A DNA stretch of 64,000 bases from Oryzias latipes (Eukaryota; Chordata; Actinopteri; Beloniformes; Adrianichthyidae), in the NCBI RefSeq assembly GCF_002234675.1, contig NC_019866.2:647083-711082 (forward strand). The letters run 5' to 3'. Shown one piece after another: positions 11,901 to 21,817 of the stretch (the first letter of the stretch is position 1; each line of letters starts with the position of its first letter). A model generated the notes under the pieces. That model had not been told where the DNA came from and searched no databases. It worked only from the letters and a program-made list of their open reading frames with translations. The position numbers and the translations under genes are program-made.

Positions 11901-14215
11901 CAGCTACAGCAGCAGCAGCAGCAGCTACAGCAGCAGCTACAGGCAGCAGCTACAGCAGCAGCAGCTACAGCTACAGCAGCAGCAGCTACAGCAGCAGCTA
12001 CAGGCAGCAGCTACAGCAGCAGCTACAGCAGCTACAGCAGCAGCTACAGCAGCAGCTACAGCAGCAGCAGCAGCAGCTACAGCAGCAGCTACAGGCAGCA
12101 GCTACAGCAGCAGCAGCTACAGCTACAGCAGCAGCAGCTACAGCAGCAGCTACAGCAGCAGCTACAGCAGCAGCTACAGCAGCAGCAGCAGCAGCAGCTA
12201 CAGGCAGCAGCAGTGAGCTCCTGCTCCTCCGTCTCCTCTGGTTTCTAAAGAAATCTGTCTTTTCCAGCCGCGAAGTCTGCCAGGGTTCAGAGTGACAACG
12301 ACCCCCCCAGGAAGACGATGCGGCGCGGCGTGCTCATGACCCTCCTGCAGCAGTCGGCCATGACGCTACCACTGTGGATCGGGAAACCCGGAGAGAGGTG
12401 TCCGTGTTCCTCTGAGGAAGGACAGAACCCAGCTTGTTTTCAATGGTGTTCTGCTGCATGACTGACATCTCTGCCCCCCCCCCCCCCCCCCCCCCGTGAC
12501 CCGCAGCCCCCCTCCTCTATGCGGGGCCATCCCGGCCAGCAGCGACTACGTGGCCAAGCAGGGCGACAAGGTGGCGGCCAGAGTGAAGGTGGTGGACGGC
12601 GACGAGCAGTGGATCCTGGCTGAGGTGGTCAGCTACAGCCACTCCACCAACAAGTGAGGCGCAGACGCGCAGCCACGTGCACACCCACATGCAGGCCCAC
12701 GTGCACGCCCACGTGCCGGCTCTGACCTGTGTTCTCTGCTGCAGGTACGAGGTGGATGACATCGACGAAGAGGGCAAAGAGTGAGTTCTCCTCTGTTTCT
12801 GGGTGGGTTCTGGGTTCTGGAGCAGATCTCTGAATGTTCTGTTTGGAACCGTCAGGAGACACACCCTGAGCCGGCGCCGGATCATCCCCCTCCCTCAGTG
12901 GAAGGCCAACCCGGAGACGGACCCCGAGGCTCTGTTCAGCAAGGACCAGCTGGTTCTGGCTCTGTACCCGCAGACCACCTGCTTCTACCGCGCTCTGATC
13001 CACACGCCGCCGCACCGGGTGAGCCGCCGCCCCCCCCCACCTCCACGTGCTGGAACGTTCAACCAGAACCCTCAGCTTCAGTAAGGTTCACATGTCTGTG
13101 AAAAAACGGGAAAAGGGAGTTTATAACCATCTTAATTTACAGCACCTGTCTGACTCCGCCCCTTAACTGTTAGCCTCCCCAGAGAGGCGTGGCCTAAACT
13201 CCAGCAGGTATGTAACCCGAGGTGTGGGTTCTGGGGGGTGTTCCAGATAGCAGGTTCTGCTAGCTCCCACGGTAAGTTTGAGGCTAAGGAAGTTGATAAC
13301 CTCAGCTTTCAGTTCCAGAAATGGAGGTATGTTTCAGGGTAGGTCAAGTTGCCATAGCAACTCATGCTCTGAACATAACCTGGTCTGGAGCAGGTTTAGT
13401 TGAAGGTTAGTTTGTTTTCAGAGAGGTGAAGCAGCATGGCGTGTCCATTTGAAGATGATTTAGTGGATGAAAAAGCTCAGATAATACTTTTTCAACCATG
13501 AGAGGATGATAAGACCACATATGGATGTTGGAAAGATAAACTTTTTACTTTGATCTAACTTCATTATTTGCTTCAGTTAAGATAAATCATTTTTTTAAGT
13601 CAGTTTTAAAATAACACGTAGTTATCAGACAGTTATTTTACTTTCATTCAAATTAATTCAATTAAGTAGGTGTAACTTTGGTGCTGCTGTTAGATCGGCA
13701 CCACAAGGGATTGTGGGATATCATTCCCTTTGCCTGTCTGGACGGATTTGGGTTTAAGTGTGGGTTTTTGACCAAATGTGTTTAGTTGTGTAGCTGTTTT
13801 ACTGTGTTTTACCGAGTTATTTTGTCCTACTATGCTTACGTCTCTGCACCATGAGTGAGAGGGAGGAAGAGGATGATGAGTTTATAGAGCAGCCCTACGG
13901 TTAACTAGAATACTGACAATGTTGGAAAATTCCTAAATGAATGAACGCACTCTTTTGTTCTTTCTATTGTTATTAAAATGAGGATCTGCCGGCTCAAACT
14001 TAGACATTTGAGAGTTCAAGAATTATAATTCATTACGATGGAAAAAAAATTACTTGAATTGGAGTAATATGACATTTAGTTAGATAAATATGTAAATTTG
14101 AGCTGTAAAAACAACTATTGAGTTTTATAGACGTAAGAAATTAGATTGAATAAATTTAACTCAATTACTTGTTACCAATAGAAGTAATTCATTTACGTTG
14201 GCAAAATTGGATAAG

Positions 14216-14296
<81 letters not shown>

Positions 14297-14865
14297 TATA
14301 TGCATCACATGAAAATAGAAATAAGATCAGAAACTTGTGCGTTTACTTTGTTCTTTTTCTCCAAGCAGAAACTCTTTCTTTTGCTGATGATGCAGCCGTG
14401 TTACTTTTTGATGGACGTATAATCTTCATAGCCGTCATTACAATCTCAGACTCCGTCTCACTGAAGCGCTCTCTCTTTTTTTCTCCACGCGTTTCCATGG
14501 TGACTCCAGAAATCTGTGATCCATTGAGAATGTCTTTATGTACCTGCTGTGCACGTGCATTAACCCAGGGTTACCAAGTGGAGCGTAATTATGCTAACTC
14601 ATATCTGGTCTTTGGGAACCGACATACCCAGAGTAAGCAAGTTCAGGCGGATTTCAGCCAGAGTTCAGGGTTAAAGTCAGGCTAGTTTAAACATGCTTCC
14701 TGGAATAGCCCCCTGGTCCGTGACTGTCCCTGCTGTGTTTGTGTGCAGCCTCAGGACGACTACTCGGTTCTGTTCGAGGACACGTCGTACGCCGACGGTT
14801 ACTCTCCTCCGCTGAATGTGGCGCAGCGCTACGTGGTCGCCTGCAAGGAGAACAAGAAGAAATGA
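9000..14865 (+). CDS. sgf29: SAGA-associated factor 29 (CCDC101), H3K4me3 reader
   Basis: Nine coding exons: 9000-9065, 11190-11265, 11395-11467, 11536-11600, 12268-12397, 12507-12653, 12745-12780, 12856-13018 and 14749-14865. They sum to 873 nt, a 290-residue protein against 293 in human. Residues 1-95 form the helical region (start MSADTKIAELLTELHQLIKQ), followed by RKTMRRGVLMTLLQQSAMTL. The tandem Tudor (SGF29 C-terminal) domain runs from about 150 to the end and includes DGDEQWILAEVVSYSH, YEVDDIDEEGKERHTLSRRR, ALYPQTTCFYRA and VLFEDTSYADGYSPPLNVA. The aromatic residues in ALYPQTTCFY and VLFED correspond to those lining the methyl-lysine pocket in human SGF29. The protein recruits the SAGA/ATAC acetyltransferase module to H3K4me3. 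All intron phases agree. Intron 1 holds nested LINEs, intron 4 a triplet array, and intron 8 a Harbinger relic ending 36 bp before the last exon. AATAAA signals occur near 15,147 and 15,297. Confidence 0.97.
9414..11107 (+). mobile_element. L1-type LINE relic, internally deleted, with another LINE inserted
   Basis: The left part (about 9414-9840) encodes degraded L1 reverse-transcriptase sequence ending in DQTGFMKSLQTHDNIRRSLH, the conserved L1 DQTGF...DNIRR motif. The right part (about 10,498-11,107) encodes the ORF2 C-terminus, including NLIGFFITPK and a degraded CxxC-W region, and ends in a 3' tail after AATAAAG near 11,090. The reverse-transcriptase core between them is absent and its place is taken by a different LINE (9841-10,497). 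Multiple stops are present, and the element is a fossil inside sgf29 intron 1. Sense orientation to the gene. Confidence 0.75.
9841..10497 (+). mobile_element. 5'-truncated non-LTR retrotransposon inserted in the L1 relic
   Basis: A frame with AESILTSGLTAWFGN, then IIGCNLPSMDTIY, RDRHHPAHGL and HNSFFPTAIRML matches the C-terminal end of fish Rex/L2-like LINE ORF2 proteins (family pattern: IIGxxLPSxxxLY, HPxH, NSFxPxAIxxLN). After the stop it has a 3' UTR and ends in AATAAAACTTGAATCTTGG, the short 3' end of such LINEs. No clean target duplication was found. The exact clade needs a search. Confidence 0.7.
11607..12212 (+). repeat. CAG/CTA triplet array in sgf29 intron 4
   Basis: About 600 bp of CAG triplets broken every few units by CTA and less often by AGG, starting only six bases into the intron after exon 4 (donor at 11601). 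It gives long poly-Ser/Tyr, poly-Gln/Leu and poly-Ala/Thr frames, which are repeat artefacts and not a gene. The following exon starts at 12268. Confidence 0.95.
13235..14712 (+). mobile_element. Decayed PIF/Harbinger-type DNA transposon in sgf29 intron 8
   Basis: Imperfect terminal inverted repeats are visible: GGGGTGTTCCAGATAGCAGG at the left and the reverse complement of GGGGCTATTCCAGGAAGCAT at the right. From 13436 a frame begins MACPFEDDLVDEKAQIIL, the characteristic N-terminus of fish Harbinger transposases, and then stops; no further transposase is recognisable. The interior is AT-rich and contains a TA dinucleotide array. The element is non-autonomous and old. Its right end sits 36 bp upstream of the last sgf29 exon. 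Confidence 0.65.
14217..14293. repeat. TA dinucleotide microsatellite
   Basis: An almost pure (TA)n run of about 77 bp lies inside the Harbinger relic of sgf29 intron 8. It predicts an easily melted or cruciform-prone tract. No function is assigned. Confidence 0.95.
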
Positions 14866-15486
14866 GCGGCGCCGGCATCAAACGTGGTGGGACAACCTGA
14901 ACCAAAAAAGAGGCTTCCAGCGCCACCTGTGCTCCAGAAGAGGAACTGCTCATTGTGGTTCCAAACAGAACCGGGTTGATCCTGACCCGGGTCACTGTAA
15001 ACGTTTCCCTTAAGAGCACACAGGACAGTCAGAAAAAGTACTTTTGAAAGATCAAAGTAAGTCGCCTGAACAAAACAAACTGTGGTTAACGTGAAGCTGG
15101 AAGTTGAATCATGCCGTCATTTTTTTTTAGAACAAAACAAATCCAGATTAATAAAAAGATTTGCTTCTCTAATATTGTTGGCATTGAGTTTTTACATTAT
15201 TTATTTTTTACATATTTCAGTGTTTTTGAACTAAATTCAGTTTGTTTTAATGTAGTCATATTCTATACTATTATAAAATCAAATCAATGTAAGAAAAATA
15301 AAATAAAACATGTCTGTGACACATCGGATATCAACGATGTTATTTGATTATTTTTTAACACAATGATTAGTTTATTTATGATGTGCGGCCGCTGAGTGAC
15401 AAAGGCAACGCGACAATAACAGAAATGATGCTAAATCTTAAATATCCGAGGGTCCTTGAAAGCAACAGAGAGGCGCGAAAAGAGCC
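14866..15486. other. sgf29 3' UTR and intergenic spacer to nfatc2ip
   Basis: Contains the sgf29 3' UTR with candidate AATAAA signals near 15,147 and 15,297, then a short spacer and the nfatc2ip promoter region with a NotI-like GCGGCCGC at about 15,385-15,392. Only about 180 bp separate the last polyadenylation signal from the next start codon. No other gene is seen. Confidence 0.5.
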
Positions 15487-18400
15487 ATGGCGGAAACGGT
15501 GAGTGGCGGCTATCCTCCGTGATTCCTGTAGTGAAACCGGTCTCCGTGGGGGCTGGTCGTGGCTGACGGGTGTTGTTGAGTGAACGAACTATAAACTTCA
15601 AGTGAAGTTTGGGACGCGGAGCCACAGGATCGTCGGATTTCTTGAATATTGGATTACGCAGGCTTTTCACAATAAGAGTCTGCTGTTAGCAAACATTGTG
15701 TCGCACCGAGGAGACACATGGAGGCGATGGCCGTTTGTTCTGGTTTAAAGTGAGTTCACCTTTCGATGTTCTTTCGGCTGAAGACTACTGCAGCAGAATG
15801 ACGGCTTTCCAGGCGCGTGGCTGAAGGTTATAAGGCAGGTTTGAGTTTGTTCAATAACGTAACATTTAACATCCGGAATGAACCTTTTCACGTTAAATCA
15901 CCGGTTTTGTAAACTCTTTGAGTTTGATGGAACTTTTTAGACTCTGGGTGAAAACGTTCAACTTTAAAAGTCGCACTTTGTTTTACCATCAAAAGCCAAA
16001 GATCCTCTGCACAGTGAACGCATCACGAAGCTGTAGTTGAGGTTAGATTGGTCTAAATTGTCCACTTTCCAGATCAAATCTGCCTTCAATTGCAAGACCA
16101 GTCAGGACACAGCGTGGGGTGGGGTGGGGTGGGGGGACAACCCGTCCCCCCACCCCCCCCCCCGGGCTGAGGACTCCTTGGCTCCAACAAAAAGAGATTC
16201 TCTTCCAGTGTTTTTCAACCTTTTCTGAGCCACGGCACACTTTAACCTTAAAAAAAATCCCGCGGCACACCAGCATCCAAAAATTTAAAAAAAGAAGGAT
16301 AAACTCATAGTCTGTATTGATCTACAGCCCCTTCTTCCACAATCTCACATGCATTTTTGAGATGATTGTTGCAGAAAAAGCTGGAAACTGCAGCTGTTTT
16401 TTCTAAAAGATGCAATAAAAGTTAAGTTAGAAGATTTAAAAACAGTTTTAAGTGTGTTCGTTGGTTTCAAGACGTTTAACAACAGATCTCCGTATGCGCT
16501 GTCACTCTCACAACCCAATGCATCATGGGAGATGTAGTGCATAAAACGGCCGGAGATCACTTTTCGGAGCTTCATTGTTTTGTTCTCTTGTTCCACGGTC
16601 TGATACCGGATTCTGTGGAAAGCTACACCGCTAAAGACGAGCTTTAGCTGGTATTTTTGTTAGAACTGAGAGACTTTACGAGCTAAATCGGGACAAGGAA
16701 GTGAAGACTTTAACCACTTCTGATTGGTCAGACTGATGACATGTGATTAAGCCTTCAAGAATGATTGGTGGAGAGAGATAAAGGGACGGGACGTTTCCAA
16801 AATACAGCCAAAGGTGCAGATGAATCGCGGTACCTTATCAAAATGTCTTTAATAAAATAAAATAAACGCAAAGAAAAAGTATTTTACGATCTTTTATATT
16901 CCTAACTCCTCAGTGTTTTATCAGGGCCTGTTTGGATGAACAGAGAGCTGAAATCCTGGAGATGGGAAATGTTTTCAGATCAGTGAATGAGGGCAATTTT
17001 CCGCGGCACACTGGTTGAAAAACACTGCTCTTCCAGACCAGATTGTGAAAACTGCTGCTGTGTGGAAGGCAGATGCTGCCCCCCCCCCCCCCCCCCGACC
17101 TTGGCATTTTTACCCCCCCCCCCCCCTCCCCTCCAAAGTGAGCGCTGCCTGGAGACGCTCTTCTGCAGCTTGGAGTGTATCACAGCGGGAGCCCCCCCCC
17201 CCCCCTGATTTTGTGCGTTTGTGTTCAAACAGTGTAGTTTTTTGGTCGTCTCACAGTGTTTAGATATGACTTTTTTTTTTTGTCAGCAACGCCCCCCACC
17301 CTCCCCATTGGTGACCCATCTGCCCCCCTCCTAAAGCAGCACAGTCTGCTCTGTGTGTCTGATGGTGTTCCGGTTTAATGTCTGATGATGACCATAAACG
17401 AGGGAATTCTGCTTCTGACCACGGCGGTTGGTGCCGAGCGCTTCCGGGTTCCTGTCACCTGGTGTTCCTCTACCTGTAGTAACGGGGGGGAAGTCGTGGA
17501 AACTTTACATGAAAACAGAATTTTTAAGGAACTCTTGGTGTTTCATTGGGATTTATCTGCTGAAGTTTTCTAGTTGTTTCTAAAATCTTTGTAATTTTTA
17601 TTTCATGAATTCCGTTTATTGGATTAAATGAATAAATGTCTTTCTCTCGTTGTCCCTCTGTGCTTCGCCTCCCTCTCAGGTTTTTGGCGGCGACATTCAG
17701 CAGATGGATCCGCCCCCCAAACGGCGGCGGGTCCTCGACCCGTCTGCCATCGCCCCGGTCCCCATCTACTCCAACAAGGTAAGCGGCTGACCCGTCGGTC
17801 TCTGTGCTGTGACGCCTGAACACGGCGGCCATGTTTGTCCCTCAGGTGAGCAGCGGCCTGCAGCTGAAGCCAACGTCCTCTTTGTTCGCCGAGAGCGAAA
17901 ACGCAGGTAACGTCGGAGGAGGCGGAGCTTCCAGCAGCAGACCTGGTTCCTCCTAACGTCCTGTCTCCCAGCAGACGACGCTGATGACTGTCTGTGGGCG
18001 GAGTTTTCCTCCAAGGAGGCCGCTGATGTCATCTGCTTAAGCGACTCGGAGGAGGAGCCTGGATCCCATCAGCGCCTCGCAGAACCAAGAAAGGAGCGTG
18101 CGTAAGTCTGCAGCTCCACGCCGAGAGGTGACACGCTTTGAGGATGACCTGGAAGCCGTCCCCCCATGGCGGCGTTCCCCAGCATGGGGGGCTCTGGCCT
18201 GGGGGGCTCTGGCCTGGGCCTCCTGTTGGGTCTGCAGCTCTGAGGCTGGAGTTAGTGGTTTGGATGTGGTTCTGCTTAAACACGTGTCCGTGTGTTACAG
18301 AGAAACGCCGCGCTGCCCGACCCCCCCACCAGACAGTCCCGTGCAGAAACAGTCCAGGAAGGTCCGACAGAAGACCAAGTGAGTCCGGTTACCCTGGTTC

Positions 18401-21400
18401 TGTCAGGAGGTTGGTTTTAAAACGTACAACAGAGTTTAGAGCCAGTTTACAAACTGTAATGACTTTTACGTCATAGATTCATACGTCACACAGACGTAGA
18501 GACCAGGGGCCTCATTTCTAAAGGTTGCGTACGCACAAAAGAAGGCGTACGCCACTCTCTACGCAATAGTTGAGATTTATAAAAAGCAAACTTGACGGGA
18601 AAATGTGCGGTCCTTCAAGCTCTGACCCAGGCGTACGCACAAAAACGGGTGAAAGGAGAAACGGCGACGCCGTCGGCAGATGGAAGAAACACGTGAAAGT
18701 GAAAATGACAATACTGCCTCTCAGAAATAACATGAAGACTTCACAAAGCAAGTCTGACAATTAACAGCTACACCAACACCCGTTTGATCGATCAGCAGTG
18801 AAACAAACAAAAAGAATCAAACGAAAATTACAATAGAAATACAAATGAACACTTATTTGGAAAAAGAAAAGTGAAATATGTTCTGCAATATTGGCATGTT
18901 GTGCAATTCATCCTCATAAATAATATAGTTAACAGAACGAAATAATGTACAAAACTGATATTCTCCTCAGTGTGTCCGTCTGGTGGAGCAGATATAGGTG
19001 CAATTAGACAGACGGACATATTAATTGTCCACTGGGGAAAGTTGTTTTCATATTAAAACATTTCTTCATAAGCTATGGAATTATGGTATTCATGCATATG
19101 CCTTTAGTTTGTTTTATTTTTGATAAAACAATGTATGGCGTATGTCTCAACCATTCAGAAAGCAACAAGAAATTACATTTGCTGATCAATTTCCCATTTC
19201 CACGTGGATTATTACCGACATCTGTAGCTTGTCAGATGTAATTAAATGGAGGGAAATAAAATGCCCCATCACAATGTGTAATGACGCACAATGGCTGATG
19301 TTGTGCTCTTAGAAGATGTGGCAAATGGAAGAATTCAGAGTGAACGCATCTTTAGACAGCAAGAAGACGTGCTGGCAAACGAGGACGAGTGGCTTATGAG
19401 CCGGTTCCCACTTCCTCCAGCCGTCCTGTTGGAGCTTTTGGGGGGGTGTCACCCGGTGCATCTGGCGCATCGTGACCCCCCCGCCTCAGTCACCACTCCA
19501 CTTAAAGGGATTCCCCAATTATTGCCGCCACTCTCTCTTCCAGAGGGGTCAGCTCCGGTGCCCCCCCACCCGTGGCAGACACACTCTGGCGATGCAGCGC
19601 CAGACGTTTTTTTGCCTCGACTTTGATGTCCGACCATTTCTTCTTTATTTCGGCCACGGTCCGAGGTTGTGAGGCTGCAGAATTAACGGCGTCTGTCACC
19701 GTTTGCCGCTCATGTGCCTTTTTGGCATTAGTAATGCCCACACTTTGCCCTCCAAACAACACTTTTCTCCTCTTTTCCACCTCGCCAACGATAACTTCTA
19801 CTTCACATTGAGTGAAGTTACGTTTTTTTCATTTCCTCTCTGTGTTTGCCATGGTTTTGCAATCAATGAATATTCATTTGTGGGCGTTTCACGGACTATT
19901 TATGGGCAACTATGGGCGTGTCATGAAGCCGCAAAAGCTGCGCTGCATTTAGAATCGGTTGTGATTTATTGAGGGAAAGATGCGTAGGATGTGCGTGCGC
20001 ACGGTTTTATAACTCCGAATATTTCTGTGCGTACGCACGTCCTATGTTTCATCCGTACGCCACTTCTGACGCAAATCCTACGCAAAGTTTTAGAAATGAG
20101 GCCCCTGGTCTTTGGAGGAAGAGAGGATGAAGGTGGACGTCTGCAGGGACACCGACGTCTTCATCAACGGCTGACAAATGAGCCTCCAAACATTTGAAAC
20201 GTTATCAATAAAGATTCAATAAGACTCAACATTCCTAAATTTAACGTTTTTTGGTGGCCCTTTGTCGTAAAACCTGGGTTTTGTTTGAGTTAAATGAACC
20301 TTTTTGTGCGATGCGTGATGCCCCGTCATGAAACCACAACCCCCAACACGGATGGAACACGTATGTTTTATTTATGGCAGCAGAAGAATCTCGTGTGACG
20401 TTGGACTAAAACTAGAATTTCTCCTTAAAGGAAAAACTTCAAACCTCAGAACAAAAAGAGACTTTTCTTTGCTTCAGTTCAGACAGTTCAGAATTCTCTG
20501 GTTCTGGTTCTGGTTCTGCAGTACGGCTCTGGAAAACAGGTTAAAGGTGGAGCCAGGTGCTGACATCATTGATGATGCTGTTGGGGGCGGGGCGTCAGAC
20601 AGAGCTTCAAAGCAAACGTCACACGGAGGAGCGGACAGACTACGGCGGGCTGGAAGCCGCCGCTCGAGCGCCATTCCGATCCCGGGGGGAACGCCGCGTC
20701 CGGGTGGGAGATGCTACAAGCTAGCATAGCTGCTGCTAACGTTTAGCCCGTTTTCTCAGTAAAGCTGCTCACAGCTGGTTGTGAACGTCACGTCTCTGAA
20801 GTCTGGAGTGACCACGACCATCAAGCCCTCCTTAGATGGGGGCGTGGTCTATTGGCGGACTGAAGGTGCTCCAGTGTATCCAGAGGGCGACGCCCACACA
20901 GCTGGAAGCCAGACTTCACAGCGGCAGGTTTCATTTTTGACCCCCCCCCCCAGTGAGATCAACAGGAGGCTGCAGGCGGCGAGCTCCGTCCTCTCCCCGA
21001 AGTCTCGCCCCACGGCGGCCCCCTGTGCCCCCCCGCCTGTGGAGGAGCAGGCAGACGACGATGACATCATCGTCTTGGTGACCCCCGGCACTCGGAGTCT
21101 GCCGGACTCCTCCGACCCGGCCCGGAAGATTCCCCTCAAGGTCCGCTGCAGAACGGAGATCCACCGGGTCCAGGTGCTGCCGGTAGGTTCTGGCAGAACC
21201 GCCGGTCGCTCCGCCTGTGCTCTGCTGCAGAACTGTGTTTGTCCTTTCAGTCCACGCCGTTAGGCCAGGTGCTCCGCCAGCTGTCCGTCACCCTGGACGT
21301 CCCGCCCTCCCAGCTGCTGTTGCTCAGGGAGGAGGCGGAGCTTCCACCACACCTCACCGTGGAAGAGCTCCGGCTCGGCATTGCTGACATCATCGGTGAG

Positions 21401-21817
21401 TCACATGACCCCCCCCCCCCCCCCATGGCTCGTTGAGATCGGCTGCCTTCTGGTCGTCATGCGGCGTCTCTGTTCCTCAGACTGCGTCGTCATGGCGACG
21501 GAGGAGAAGAGCGGCAGCCTCATCACGGTGCGGCTGCAGAGCAAAGACCGCGGATCCTCGCAGAGCTTCTCCGTTCACAGAGTCGGTTCCTCCTGGTTCC
21601 CTCCATCCTGGTGTTGGTCCAAACCCGAACCAACCGTGTCCTCTGCTCCCCGCAGGACGCGCCGCTGGCCTCCGTCTTCTCCCAGTATCTGTCCGGCGTG
21701 ACGGCCGCCGCTCGCTCCAAGGCCCGCTTCCAGTTCGACGGGTCCCGGGTGACGGGCGAGCAGACGGCGGCGCAGCTGGACATGGAGGACGGAGACATGG
21801 TGGAGGTGTGGATCTGA
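15487..21817 (+). CDS. nfatc2ip: NFATC2-interacting protein (NIP45), SUMO-like domain protein
   Basis: Nine coding exons: 15487-15498, 17680-17778, 17846-17906, 17972-18101, 18301-18378, 20954-21182, 21251-21395, 21481-21581 and 21656-21817. They sum to 1017 nt, 338 residues versus 419 in human. The first exon codes only MAET before a GTGAGT donor; the second begins VFGGDIQQMDPPPKRRRVLD, matching the human RRRLVLDP...PVPVYS segment. The acidic middle contains DVICLSDSEEE. Two C-terminal SUMO-like domains follow: SLD1 about 187-255 (IPLKVRCRTEIHRVQVLP to LRLGIADIIDCVV) and SLD2 about 264-338, ending MEDGDMVEVWI, with human MESGDLIEVWG at the same place. The family (Rad60/Esc2/NIP45) binds Ubc9 through SLD2, limits SUMO chain growth, acts in genome stability and modulates NFAT-driven cytokine genes. 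The human N-terminal disordered part is longer. Exon 1 is inferred from frame and splice agreement and is the least certain. Confidence 0.93.
16113..16172. other. G-tract/C-tract hairpin, possible G-quadruplex
   Basis: In nfatc2ip intron 1, four to five G4 tracts spaced by single T (GTGGGGTGGGGTGGGGTGGG) are followed after a short spacer by a long C-rich stretch. The plus strand could form a parallel G-quadruplex or pair with the downstream C tract as a hairpin. This is a sequence-pattern prediction only. Confidence 0.5.
16206..17027 (+). mobile_element. hAT-like nonautonomous element, copy 1
   Basis: It begins CAGTGTTTTTCAACC and ends with the exact inverse GGTTGAAAAACACTG. CTCTTCCA is present on both sides (16200-16207 and 17028-17035), an 8-bp target duplication if one CA was lost at the left join. 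The interior lacks a transposase frame. Two further copies lie at 47,367-48,242 and 49,325-49,784. The 8-bp duplication and the TIR fit the hAT superfamily. Located in nfatc2ip intron 1. Confidence 0.8.
18500..20111. mobile_element. PIF/Harbinger DNA transposon, internally deleted, in nfatc2ip intron 5
   Basis: Terminal inverted repeats share AGACCAGGGGCCTCATTTCT at both ends, with subterminal copies of GCGTACGCAC that look like transposase binding sites. On the plus strand, 19291 onward encodes MADVVLLEDVANG followed by RQQEDVLANEDEWLMSRF, the N-terminus of a HARBI1-like transposase, which breaks off near 19,446. On the minus strand, 19,852-19,502 encodes a Myb/SANT-like companion protein (FTQCEVEVIVGEVEKRRKVL, then EIKKKWSDIKVEAKKR), interrupted by an in-frame stop early on. 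An internal deletion fuses the two genes, so the element is non-autonomous. Target duplication was not resolved. Confidence 0.85.
20112..20953. other. Remainder of nfatc2ip intron 5
   Basis: No coding signal is recognised. The intron ends in a pyrimidine tract that is almost entirely C directly before the acceptor AG at 20952-20953. Confidence 0.5.

Noticed and set aside
11334-12248. 304- and 231-codon frames of Ala/Thr, Gln/Leu and Ser/Tyr runs
   Set aside because: These read sgf29 exons 3-4 in part and then the intronic CAG/CTA array; the exon series and human alignment show the array is spliced out.
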